Origin: an uncultured Prolixibacteraceae bacterium | GTDB lineage: Bacteria; Bacteroidota; Bacteroidia; Bacteroidales; Prolixibacteraceae | Reading direction: 5' to 3' | Length of the DNA: 44,266 bases | Assembly (NCBI GenBank): GCA_903865775.1 | Contig: CAIPKZ010000271.1 | Coordinates: forward strand, 1 to 44,266 | Shown: positions 1-7,146 of the stretch, piece by piece | Position numbering within the stretch: position 1 is the stretch's first letter | Layout of the letters: each line of letters begins with the position of its first letter | The notes under the pieces: model-generated | Seen by the model: the letters and a program-made list of their open reading frames with translations, nothing else | What the model was told of the DNA's origin: nothing | Databases searched by the model: none | Made by a program: the position numbers and the translations under genes

Positions 1-113
1 ATTTGTATGACAGTGAATATATCAAATTAGTACAGAATAAGATAAATCGAAGACCAAGAGAAAAGTTAAAGTTTCAAACCCCCTCTAAGATATTTTTTGC
101 AGCTTTGAATTGA
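1..113 (+). mobile_element. IS30-family transposase, C-terminal end (partial)
   Basis: Too short for the ORF track. Reading frame 3 from the window edge gives an open stretch ending in TGA at 111-113, with the residues NKINRRPREKLKFQTPSKIF near the end. This matches the C-terminal signature of IS30-family DDE transposases, which normally read roughly 'N-RPRK-LGF-TP-E-F'. The rest of the element lies left of the window. The element's right inverted repeat should fall within about 114-142, where the sequence gatttgtcgcatttgtgac follows the stop codon. I infer this end from family knowledge and could not compare it with the left end. The next ORF starts directly beside it and appears to have lost its own start. 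Confidence 0.75.
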
Positions 114-130
114 TTTGTCGCATTTGTGAC

Positions 131-457
131 TTGAATCTACGAGAAGTAAAAATCTCCAGGGAATTCGAACTTGACCTTATTTTCATCTATATTTATGGGG
201 AAGAGGTATTCGGAACAATTGCTGCAAAAAGTTTTATCGCAGATATATACCACAGAATTTGGAGTTTAGATTGTATGTACCTGCTTCATTTGGAATGCAG
301 GCACTTGCCGACAAATGATAAACGCTACCGCAATATTATTATTGGGTCTTATTTAATTATCTATAGGATCACAGAAGAACACATCGAAGTTTTGCGAATA
401 CTCCATTCACATTCAAGTATTAGAAAAATTAAAACCTCCCGCCAAATAAAGTCTTGA
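131..457 (+). pseudogene. ParE/RelE-superfamily toxin, 5' end truncated by IS30
   Basis: The C-terminal half reads like a ParE-type toxin: a cysteine/histidine stretch (LECRHLP), then the core YRNIIIGSYLIIYRI and the ending EVLRILHSHSSIRKIK, which fits the family's final strands and 'IlrIlH' signature. Members usually begin a few residues before the EVKIS segment seen here. No ATG is present; only TTG codons at 110 and 131 are in frame, and both lie in or next to the probable IS30 terminal repeat. I infer that the insertion removed the native start codon and any upstream antitoxin gene. Translation from the TTG at 131 (108 aa) is possible, so the protein may still be made, but no partner antitoxin is visible. 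The toxin fold is recognised with moderate certainty; activity is unknown. Confidence 0.6.
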
Positions 458-540
458 CAGCCTTTTAAAATTTAAATTGCAAAACTCACCGACAAAATAC
501 CTTGGCTGGTCGGGAATTGCAATCCCGGCCTTGTGAACCG

Positions 541-600
541 AGGATTTAAAATCCCTAACTTAAGAGATGCAGATTACCCCGAGTGCTCGGGGCGCCAGCC
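541..600. repeat. Palindromic REP-like repeat, copy 1
   Basis: A 60-bp stretch that recurs in the same orientation at 1551-1610 with about 55 of 60 positions identical by eye. It contains the near-perfect hairpin ccccgagtgctcgggg (581 region) and a smaller one around ggattt/aaatcc. Just upstream, cgggaattgcaatcccg (about 510-526) is another near-palindrome, and ggctgg (about 504-509) faces ccagcc (595-600), so the whole 504-600 block could fold as one REP/MITE-like unit. No coding potential. Confidence 0.75.
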
Positions 601-646
601 ATAAGCTTCTTTCGAATGCAGGGCACAGAAGCCTTGCAAGCTATTG

Positions 647-677
647 TTGGTATTTCTGGCACAATTCTATAACTTTG
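647..677 (+). promoter_or_regulatory. Candidate Bacteroidota promoter for mntA-hepT
   Basis: The box taactttg (670-677) matches the Bacteroidota -7 consensus TAnnTTTG, with a TTGG about 20 bp upstream as a -33 candidate. Transcription would start near 682-685, leaving a very short leader before the ATG at 693. Inferred from consensus only. Confidence 0.45.
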
Positions 678-692
678 TAAAAACAAAATAAA

Positions 693-998
693 ATGCGACT
701 CTCAATATCTGAAATAAATATCATTAAAAATGTTGCCTGCGAAGTATGGGGCGATCAAGCGATGATCTATTTATTTGGCTCCAGAACTGATGATTCAAAA
801 AAAGGTGGCGACATTGATCTGTTTGTTGATCTGGAGGAAGAGCAGGAACCAAAAAGAATTATGCTGCAGAAAGCTGAATTCCTGGGAAAATTGGACATTC
901 TATTGGGTGAACAAAAAATTGATTTGTTGGTAAGAACTCGTTACAATAATCATTTGCCGATTATAAAAACAGCACGTCTAAATGGAGTTGCACTATGA
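693..998 (+). CDS. mntA: MntA-type nucleotidyltransferase antitoxin
   Basis: A 101-aa minimal nucleotidyltransferase. The catalytic signature is visible as FGSR (Gly29-Ser30) followed nine residues later by DID (Asp40, Asp42), i.e. the GSx9-10DxD pattern that binds the metal-nucleotide. In characterised MntA-HepT pairs this enzyme inactivates the toxin by adding AMP units to a tyrosine next to the HEPN active site; applying that here is inference from family and context. The stop codon overlaps the next ATG (ATGA, 995-998), so the two genes are translationally coupled, as is usual for this module. The pair sits between two direct copies of a palindromic repeat and beside an IS30 remnant, which suggests an acquired or mobile unit. 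Length is normal for the family. Confidence 0.85.
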   Translation: MRLSISEINIIKNVACEVWGDQAMIYLFGSRTDDSKKGGDIDLFVDLEEEQEPKRIMLQKAEFLGKLDILLGEQKIDLLVRTRYNNHLPIIKTARLNGVAL

Positions 999-1468
999 TT
1001 GAATCAGAACTTAATGACAGCATAAAGCAGACCTTTGATACTTGTGCACTTCATCTCAAACGAATGGAGTTTGCCAAATCAAAAGTAGGTGCTTTTATCC
1101 CTTTAAACAGAGATAATTACTATAGCATGGACGATGAAACGATTGGTTTTCTGGATCAATATATTTTCCGTTTCTCAAAACTTCAGGATACCATTGGTGC
1201 CCGATTGTTTCCTTTAACACTTGAAGCTTTGGCAGAACCGGTTAGCGACAAAGCATTTATAGATATTTTAAACAGACTTGAAAAATTAGAAATACTGGAT
1301 TCTGCTTTTAGTTGGGTGCAGTTGCGAAAAATCAGAAACGACATTGCCCATGAATATCCGGCTTCGCTCATCGAACGTATTGAGGGGATTAATTTTCTAT
1401 TCAATAATCTGGAAAGTCTAAAGCAAATAGTTGAAAGATGTCAATCCATCCTGGATAAGCACAAATAA
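995..1468 (+). CDS. hepT: HepT-type HEPN toxin (RNase-like)
   Basis: 157-aa, largely helical protein with the HEPN toxin signature RNDIAHEY: Arg114, four residues, His119, then Tyr121, the RX4HXY motif. In this family Arg and His form the RNA-cleaving site at a dimer interface, and the Tyr is the residue modified by the partner nucleotidyltransferase. The gene starts inside the stop codon of mntA, which supports a two-gene toxin-antitoxin operon. It is somewhat longer than the ~135-aa reference HepT, with an N-terminal extension that includes aromatic-rich residues 40-60. The ORFs on the opposite strand and the two downstream short ORFs are shadows or repeat DNA. An alternative reading is a two-subunit MNT/HEPN defence module; the sequence cannot distinguish these. 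Confidence 0.85.
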   Translation: MIESELNDSIKQTFDTCALHLKRMEFAKSKVGAFIPLNRDNYYSMDDETIGFLDQYIFRFSKLQDTIGARLFPLTLEALAEPVSDKAFIDILNRLEKLEILDSAFSWVQLRKIRNDIAHEYPASLIERIEGINFLFNNLESLKQIVERCQSILDKHK

Positions 1469-1550
1469 CAACCCGAATTATTTAGGTATTAGGGTACCGG
1501 AGCTTACCCTGTTTTTGCGTTATTCTTTTCACCCATATCCTTCGTTGGCC

Positions 1551-1610
1551 AGGATTTGCAATCCCCAACTTAAGAGATGCAGATTACCCCGAGTGCTCGG
1601 GGAACCAGCC
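1551..1610. repeat. Palindromic REP-like repeat, copy 2
   Basis: Second copy of the 541-600 repeat, exactly 1010 bp downstream in direct orientation, again with ccccgagtgctcgggg and ending in ccagcc. Differences are confined to about five positions. The two copies bracket mntA-hepT. Confidence 0.75.
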
Positions 1611-1629
1611 GAATTCGCTATCATCAAGG

Positions 1630-1788
1630 CGTCATTGCGAGTCCCCATACCTACCAGTACACCAGGTTTTATGACAACATTATCCGCCTCATTATGTGTA
1701 AATTAAATAATGTTGTCATTAGTAGCGACCATAGGAAGCGTGGCAATCTGATCTTTCAGCAGATTGCTTCTCTACGTTCGCAATGACG
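1630..1788. repeat. Composite inverted-repeat (MITE/REP-like) element
   Basis: The ends cgtcattgcga (1630-1640) and tcgcaatgacg (1778-1788) are perfect 11-bp inverted repeats. The right part contains gcaatctg...cagattgc (1743-1750/1760-1767), a typical REP-like hairpin. Between the left arm and the body lies a second palindrome, atgacaacatt...aatgttgtcat (about 1670-1718), and the triplet agt occurs on both sides of it. This suggests a smaller repeat inserted into a larger one, or two overlapping partial copies. The 1469-1895 interval has no convincing gene; the short ORFs called there are translations of these repeats. Confidence 0.65.
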
Positions 1789-1861
1789 CACCGAAAGAAG
1801 TCAATCACCAAATAAAGAAAACCCGAATTATTAAATCTCCTCGCCATTTCGATTCAATTTC

Positions 1862-1869
1862 TATCTTTG
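1862..1869 (+). promoter_or_regulatory. Candidate -7 box (TAnnTTTG) for beta-barrel gene
   Basis: tatctttg matches the Bacteroidota -7 consensus exactly and lies 27 bp before the ATG chosen at 1896, supporting that start over the upstream TTG/ATG of the ORF track. No clear -33 box. Confidence 0.45.
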
Positions 1870-1895
1870 CCCCGTCAATCTATTTTATATTCCGT

Positions 1896-2744
1896 ATGAT
1901 TCGTGTGGTATTTTTTATTCTCATACTTTTTTCAACAATACAGGCTTATAGTTCTTCCCCGAAATTAAAAAGTGTATCGTGGCGCGACAATTGGAAAATT
2001 GACCTGAAAGCCGGCATTGGTGTGATGCTTTCAGACGTTCCTGAAAAATACATTGAACGTATAAACAATGTCAATATCCCATTAACAACTCCCGGTGCTG
2101 CCGGATTTCTCTGCATCAGGAAAAGTATTACTCCCCACTTTGAATTAGGATATCAATTAGATTATTTGCAAATCGATGGAAAGGTAACTCAGAACGCTAT
2201 TCCTTATCAGGTAAAAACACAGGCATTTGGAAGCAACTTTCTGATGAGTTACAACTTAAGACGGACAGACAAATTCAGGCCTGAATGGAATTGGCTGGTT
2301 TATTACAAGATTGGCGCTGTATCATTGAAGAACAATCCTACCCAAATACTAAATGACGGTAGTTCAATACCAAATACAGGTTCATCGGGCAGCAGTTCAA
2401 TCATAAAAAACGTGGCCGTTCTTACCGGATTTGGATTGGGCGTGAATCATCAGATTAGCAACAATCTCAGTGTGATTGTCACCGTCGAATTGAACCGTAA
2501 TGCTGATGAAGTGAACGATGTATATAAAATACACAAGATTTTCTATCATTCAGAAAACACCGTAAACAATTACATCGTGGCCGGAATTGGCATGAGCTAC
2601 ACCTTCAATTTCTCGGAAATAAAAAACTCAAGCTACTTCAATTCCAGAACTGAAACGGAAAGACGGCTGCTTCTATCGAAAATAAGAAAAGCTAAAGGGA
2701 CCACAGCAAAATCTAACCTGCCCGTCTGGTACAGATCCAATTAA
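1896..2744 (+). CDS. Outer-membrane beta-barrel protein, function unknown
   Basis: I chose the ATG at 1896 (282 aa) instead of the longer ORF start because it opens with a clean signal peptide (MIRVVFFILILFSTIQAYSS) and a -7 promoter box lies just upstream. The mature part shows alternating hydrophobic strands, for example an opening DLKAGIGVML and later VLTGFGLGVNHQIS, NLSVIVTVELN and IVAGIGMSYTFNF. This is the pattern of small porin-like or OmpW/OmpA-barrel proteins common in Bacteroidota. After the last recognisable strand there is a basic tail of about 45 residues rich in K, R and S, which is unusual for a barrel that should end in an aromatic residue. It stands alone between repeat-rich spacers. 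I do not recognise a specific family; a surface or adhesion role is only a guess. Confidence 0.6.
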   Translation: MIRVVFFILILFSTIQAYSSSPKLKSVSWRDNWKIDLKAGIGVMLSDVPEKYIERINNVNIPLTTPGAAGFLCIRKSITPHFELGYQLDYLQIDGKVTQNAIPYQVKTQAFGSNFLMSYNLRRTDKFRPEWNWLVYYKIGAVSLKNNPTQILNDGSSIPNTGSSGSSSIIKNVAVLTGFGLGVNHQISNNLSVIVTVELNRNADEVNDVYKIHKIFYHSENTVNNYIVAGIGMSYTFNFSEIKNSSYFNSRTETERRLLLSKIRKAKGTTAKSNLPVWYRSN

Positions 2745-3274
2745 ATCATTAATGGTTTCTGTTGAAGGAATCAATTGGTATCTGGCTTCGCAATGGCAGA
2801 TTTCTCTGCCGCAGTATGATATCATATTCTCCGTCTATTACTTTCGGCATTTCGTCCGCAAAATGATTCACCCTTGTTTCAAGATCTTACCGCGGACGAG
2901 GGCTCATGTTGATCAATGTTCCCGGGGCTACCAATATCTTGCACCTCTGGTGCTCCCTGTCAAATTCACATGGTGCCAAAAAATTGGGTGAAAACTCGCA
3001 ATGACAATATCTCCCTGCTATTCTGAATCAGAAAAAGAAATCTTCAAATTCATTGTCAAAAGATTATTTACGATTCATGCTACCATACATACCGTTCATG
3101 TCAAATTGTTGTCATTTCATATGATTTCAGTATCTTAAATCATATATATGTAAACTATTTGAATTAATTATTCCGATATTTGCCCTTCGTAAATCCTTAG
3201 ACAAAAACTAAATTCAGTTTATTCGTAGGAATCGGATTTTAGTTTGTTATCTTTAAGTAACCAAAGCCTGAAAT
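2745..3274. other. 530-bp spacer with repeat remnants, no gene
   Basis: No convincing coding sequence; the 79-aa ORF at 2752-2991 has no family signature and overlaps repeat debris. The motif ctcgcaatgac (about 2995-3005) is the same terminal sequence as in the 1630-1788 element, here as a lone arm. gcacctctggtgc (about 2941-2953) is a small palindrome. atatgattt...aaatcatat (3119-3145) is a 9-bp inverted repeat. Near the downstream gene, tatcttta (about 3247) resembles a -7 box with one mismatch. Confidence 0.5.
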
Positions 3275-4477
3275 ATGACCCTTGCCTTATTTCAAATTTG
3301 TATCGCTTTCTTTATCGGACTCACGATTGTCTTCTATGCGGTTCCGATTATAGTCCGGATTTCAATTACCAAACATTTATTTGATGTTCCCAACGATCGG
3401 CGGATTAACAAAACAGTTGTTCCCAATCTGGGTGGAATAGCCCTGTTCGCAGCTATTTCTATTGGCAGCCTGATTGGCATCTTAAAAAATGAATTTCCGG
3501 ATTGGCGATTTATTTCATCGTCAATGATCATTCTGTTTTTTATTGGAATTAAAGACGACATAATAGCTATTTCAGCCCTCAAGAAATTTACAGCACAGAT
3601 TCTTAGCGCTGCAATCATTATTATCCTTGGAGATATCAGGCTTACCAATTTTCATGGCATTTTAGGAATCCACGAAATCAATTATTCAGTAAGTGTTATT
3701 GTCAGTTTGCTGGCTATTGTAGGAACCATCAATGCAATTAATCTGATTGATGGAATTGATGGTCTGGCTTCATCCATTGGAATTCTAAGTTCACTGGTTT
3801 TCGGAATAATCTTTTTCCAGAACAATCAGATAAACTATTCCGTGATTTGCTTTGCAACACTTGGGAGCTTAGTCTCATTCTTCGTATTCAATGTTTTTGG
3901 CAAAACAAATAAAATTTTCATGGGCGATACCGGATCGCTTTTACTTGGCTTATTATTATCCATTTTCACCATTAAATACAATGAGATGTTCATTACGGCC
4001 GGTGACCTGCAGCTCAGCTTTTCTCCGGTATTCTCTCTGGCCATATTAGCGATCCCTCTTTCTGATATGCTTCGCTTATTTATCATCCGGATGATTCAAA
4101 AAAAGTCGCCATTTGCTGCGGATCTCCAGCATATCCATCATAAAATTTTAAAAATCGGGTTTTCTCATCTCGAAACTACATTAATTATTGTAGCAGCCAA
4201 TCTGTTCATCTTAGGAATCGCATTTATTACCAGGTCATTAAACAACAACATCTCCATACTGATATTGATATCATCAGTTGCAATCTTATCGATTATCCCG
4301 CGATTTGCATACGGATACATAAAATCAAATAACCGGCTTGCATATCGTAAAATTCCCGCTAAAAAAAGATTTTCTGATTTCAGATACGATGATAATCTCG
4401 TTGTCGAATTATCACCTGAAACAAATAATGAAAACTTTTTTATTCCTAAAAAACCTGGAGTTAGTGCCCGGTTGTAA
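3275..4477 (+). CDS. WecA/TagO-type polyprenyl-phosphate sugar-1-P transferase (paralog 1)
   Basis: 400-aa integral membrane enzyme of the MraY/WecA family, which moves a sugar-1-phosphate (often GlcNAc-1-P) from a UDP-sugar to undecaprenyl phosphate to start surface glycan synthesis. Visible family motifs: the KDD pair (Asp94-Asp95), NLIDGIDGLAS (about 156-166), FMGDTGS (about 215-221) and the cytoplasmic HIHH (286-289), all embedded in about ten hydrophobic segments. A second copy with the same motifs at nearly identical positions lies 5.5 kb downstream (9998-11236). The stop codon is only 2 bp from the stop of the convergent Wzi-like gene, so the two share their 3' ends. The C-terminal ~50 residues are a polar tail. 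The exact sugar cannot be read from sequence. Confidence 0.85.
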   Translation: MTLALFQICIAFFIGLTIVFYAVPIIVRISITKHLFDVPNDRRINKTVVPNLGGIALFAAISIGSLIGILKNEFPDWRFISSSMIILFFIGIKDDIIAISALKKFTAQILSAAIIIILGDIRLTNFHGILGIHEINYSVSVIVSLLAIVGTINAINLIDGIDGLASSIGILSSLVFGIIFFQNNQINYSVICFATLGSLVSFFVFNVFGKTNKIFMGDTGSLLLGLLLSIFTIKYNEMFITAGDLQLSFSPVFSLAILAIPLSDMLRLFIIRMIQKKSPFAADLQHIHHKILKIGFSHLETTLIIVAANLFILGIAFITRSLNNNISILILISSVAILSIIPRFAYGYIKSNNRLAYRKIPAKKRFSDFRYDDNLVVELSPETNNENFFIPKKPGVSARL

Positions 4478-4479
4478 TT

Positions 4480-6465
4480 TTACATTTCAATCACAATTCC
4501 AATACTACCTGTCATCAAGGTTCTGTTTTCAGGAGCAACAACCTGACTTTCATTGGCCTTCCACCAGGTTTTTGAGTAGCCCAAACTTCCCGTCAGACGA
4601 TAATAATTCAGCAATCCTGATTTGCGAATCTTCCAGTCAAACTTAAACTCCGACTGCATCGTCCAGTCATAAATCCCATCTTTAGTAAAATTCAACAACG
4701 GATACTGGTATATATCAGTTCCCAGTTGATGGCGGTTTACATCGCCGTAAATCTGATATACATTGGTACTTGCCAAATCGTTGGTTCCGTGCATAACCAG
4801 CCGGTTATCCAGGGATAAAACCAGGTCCGGAACTGCAATATTGACCAGTTTCCATTGCAATTCAGCCGAATTGGGTGGCAAATTGAATCCCAGATTAAAC
4901 TCGTCGTGGGTGTAAGTCATGTCGTTCGGTCGATCTCCAAAAGTATTAAACCTGGCGTCGGGATAATGTGTATAAACAAATGGCGTAAGCCGGGTATATT
5001 TCAGGGTCGATGTGGTTCCGGGAATTAATCCTGACAGAAGGTCGGTCTTCCAGCCCAGCTGCCAGGCATAACGGTTCCGGGGCATTTTCAATAAGTCCCC
5101 CGATGTTGTAAAGCTGAATTCGTCCACAAAAAATCCTCCCCAAAGCTTTCCTAACGAGGGAATCATCGTCGCCACATCAAAATACATCGATAGATTATCG
5201 TGATCTCCCACATCAATCTGCGTGAAATGCGGCATCACAAAAGGGACCAAATAAGCCAGTTCCAATCGCTTCGACCAGATATTACCTCCGCTGGCGGTAA
5301 ATTGCAGCCAACGGGTTGGTATGATTTCAAGCATCTGAAAGGAAAACATTTTCTGAACCTGCCCCAGATCGTATCCGTAAATTCCTTCTTTGTAACTTGT
5401 TCTTTGATTTGCATAGGAAAATAATGAACCGGTCAGGTACGAATACCGGATCCAACTTGCCGGATGTATTTTCAGTTCAATACCCGGAAACCTTCGCGCG
5501 GTAGATGAAAGCACTAAGTTATCTTCATCATGCCCCCAAGCCCTGCGCTGATTGTTTACATTCACCTGAACGGCTCCATCCAGCCACGATCCATTCAGTT
5601 CGGTATGATAAATCATTCCTGCAGTCAGTTCATCTTTAACCGGTTTTCCTTCTCCTTCAGTTCCTGAGGCCAGCACATGCGCCCACATGGTTTCAAAATT
5701 AAACTGATACGGCAAATAGGAATATCCTACCGACTCGTTGGGGAATACGACCTTTTTATCCCGGGTGTACGACTGATAAAAGATGTCCGGCGTCAGGCGT
5801 TCAACGGCAAGGCCCATTCCACCGGTAAAGGTCCAGTGTTCGCCAAGGTCTCCTGAAAGAAATGGCTCTCCGATCAGGCTGGTCGACCAGGTACCATTAT
5901 CGCCCATTCCGGCACGACCGGAAGCATCGGCACTAAAACCGATCAAAGCAAACGTATTTTTGGTGGCTTGTTTGTAAATGGTCAATCCGTTGGTGTCTTC
6001 CATGAAATCGGAGAGGTAACGGTTAACAATCTTCTTGTCTTTTGCTGAAAGATTATCTTTTGCTGAAAGGCTATTCAGGAGATTGACAATATACACTTTG
6101 GTATATGGTTTTGCCTGAGGCATAAAACCCAGATCGCCTTTGGCTTCAAAGTATTCGATCAATTGATACACCGGATTGTTTAAAGGAACGACTTTGTTTT
6201 TCAGGCGCAACACCTTTGAATCCTGAGTTACTGATTTTGCCTCGTTCACATTCTGCTTCCTCTCCAAATTTTCTCCAAAAAATCCGGGATTTCCAACATG
6301 TCCATCTTTTACATTTCCTTCTGCAAAAGCGACTTTTGCTTCTTCGCCGGCGGTGTATTCAAACTTGTCGGAAACTGAAACAACTTGCTTAAATTGTGCC
6401 TGAACTGAACTAAAAGACAGGAGAAACGCACAGATAAAAACGAAAGAAGATATTCTTGAAATCAT
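4480..6465 (-). CDS. Wzi-like capsule assembly / outer-membrane barrel protein
   Basis: 661 aa with a signal peptide (MISRISSFVFICAFLLSFSSVQAQ) and a large beta-barrel of roughly residues 170-661. The stretch WGHDEDNLVLSSTARRFPG and the flanking strands are characteristic of the Bacteroidota 'capsule assembly Wzi' family, outer-membrane proteins that help attach or organise capsular polysaccharide. Compared with E. coli Wzi (about 480 aa) it has an extra N-terminal periplasmic region of about 150 residues. That region contains a short internal duplication, LSAKDNLSAKDK, caused by an 18-nt offset direct repeat (14 identical bases) near 6038-6069. The neighbouring WecA-type transferase supports a surface-glycan role. 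A tatcttta-like -7 box on the minus strand at about 6491-6498 could drive it. Family assignment is by pattern, not by alignment. Confidence 0.7.
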   Translation of the reverse strand: MISRISSFVFICAFLLSFSSVQAQFKQVVSVSDKFEYTAGEEAKVAFAEGNVKDGHVGNPGFFGENLERKQNVNEAKSVTQDSKVLRLKNKVVPLNNPVYQLIEYFEAKGDLGFMPQAKPYTKVYIVNLLNSLSAKDNLSAKDKKIVNRYLSDFMEDTNGLTIYKQATKNTFALIGFSADASGRAGMGDNGTWSTSLIGEPFLSGDLGEHWTFTGGMGLAVERLTPDIFYQSYTRDKKVVFPNESVGYSYLPYQFNFETMWAHVLASGTEGEGKPVKDELTAGMIYHTELNGSWLDGAVQVNVNNQRRAWGHDEDNLVLSSTARRFPGIELKIHPASWIRYSYLTGSLFSYANQRTSYKEGIYGYDLGQVQKMFSFQMLEIIPTRWLQFTASGGNIWSKRLELAYLVPFVMPHFTQIDVGDHDNLSMYFDVATMIPSLGKLWGGFFVDEFSFTTSGDLLKMPRNRYAWQLGWKTDLLSGLIPGTTSTLKYTRLTPFVYTHYPDARFNTFGDRPNDMTYTHDEFNLGFNLPPNSAELQWKLVNIAVPDLVLSLDNRLVMHGTNDLASTNVYQIYGDVNRHQLGTDIYQYPLLNFTKDGIYDWTMQSEFKFDWKIRKSGLLNYYRLTGSLGYSKTWWKANESQVVAPENRTLMTGSIGIVIEM

Positions 6466-6570
6466 AACGATATTTTTAGATTCATTGAAGTAAAGATAAA
6501 CAATAATTGTTCGGGTTTGTTGTTTAGTGATAGAGGAGACATGAAGTCCTGAAAAAATCAGTAGCTGTTA

Positions 6571-6888
6571 ATGAGACGAAAACAAAAAAATATTTCTTTT
6601 CTGATTCTGTTTCTGTTGACCCTGGTTTTCTATCCGGGAATCATTCAGTTGGTGCATGTTCACAGCAACCTGCATGTCAGCACCGAACAGGGGGAACAAT
6701 CAACTTTTATTCCAGAGCAGGAGACTTGTGCTGTCTGCGATTTCCAGTTTGTTAGTTTTATCGGGAACACTTCGGAAATCCTGATCGCCAATTTGGAGCA
6801 TATTGATGTCACCGACAGTATAATTCCTCCAATTTTTCATGTCCGTCATTTGACTTTTTTCTCACTTCGTGCACCTCCTGAAGCCTGA
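6571..6888 (+). CDS. Small membrane-anchored Cys/His protein upstream of TonB receptor
   Basis: 105 aa. A single N-terminal hydrophobic segment (about residues 9-27) is followed by a short exported domain with VHVHSNLH and CAVCDFQF, and the protein ends in SLRAPPEA. The CxxC-plus-His arrangement and the RAPP ending recall small metal-associated DUF2946-like proteins found beside metal transporters. That resemblance is from memory and is weak. It precedes a TonB-dependent receptor on the same strand with a 258-bp leader in between, so co-function in metal handling is a reasonable inference. No specific function can be assigned. Confidence 0.6.
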   Translation: MRRKQKNISFLILFLLTLVFYPGIIQLVHVHSNLHVSTEQGEQSTFIPEQETCAVCDFQFVSFIGNTSEILIANLEHIDVTDSIIPPIFHVRHLTFFSLRAPPEA

Positions 6889-6922
6889 CAAGCTTGCTTA
6901 CCTGAAAAATCAATACCATTCT

Positions 6923-6953
6923 GAAAGGGTGTAGCTTTTATAAGCTGCCTTTC
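6923..6953 (+). terminator. Stem-loop between small Cys/His gene and TonB receptor gene
   Basis: gaaagg...agctt-ttat-aagct...cctttc forms an interrupted stem of about 11 bp. It lacks a strong downstream T-run, so it may be a weak terminator, an attenuator or an RNA processing site in the 258-bp gap. A second near-palindrome, gcgcac...gtgcac, lies about 40-60 bp further on. Confidence 0.4.
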
Positions 6954-7146
6954 ATACATTCTGAACTCCCGCAAGGATTGTCTCTGCGCACCAATTTATT
7001 GTGCACCAGAACACGATATCTGCTAGTTTGCAAATAAGACAATGGGGTGAGCGGTTTAGCAAGGTTCCAATACTTCAATCAAATAGAAATTATTTAGCAA
7101 TCTGTTTGTCATCCAATTTTCACGGTTTCATATCTTAAAATACATC

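Noticed and set aside
655-670. tggcacaattctata as a sigma-54 promoter for mntA
   Set aside because: It lacks the -12 TTGC; the overlapping taactttg fits a normal Bacteroidota -7 box better.
1431-1786. ORFs 1431-1706 and 1577-1786
   Set aside because: They overlap the end of hepT and run through the palindromic repeats at 1551-1788; the peptide sequences are translations of repeats.
2752-2991. 79-aa ORF as a small gene
   Set aside because: No signal, no family-like pattern; it overlaps palindromic debris (gcacctctggtgc, ctcgcaatgac) and has no promoter of its own.
6889-7146. Cobalamin riboswitch upstream of the TonB receptor
   Set aside because: The conserved B12-box (GCCACTG-like) and the expected extended fold are not visible; only simple hairpins are present.
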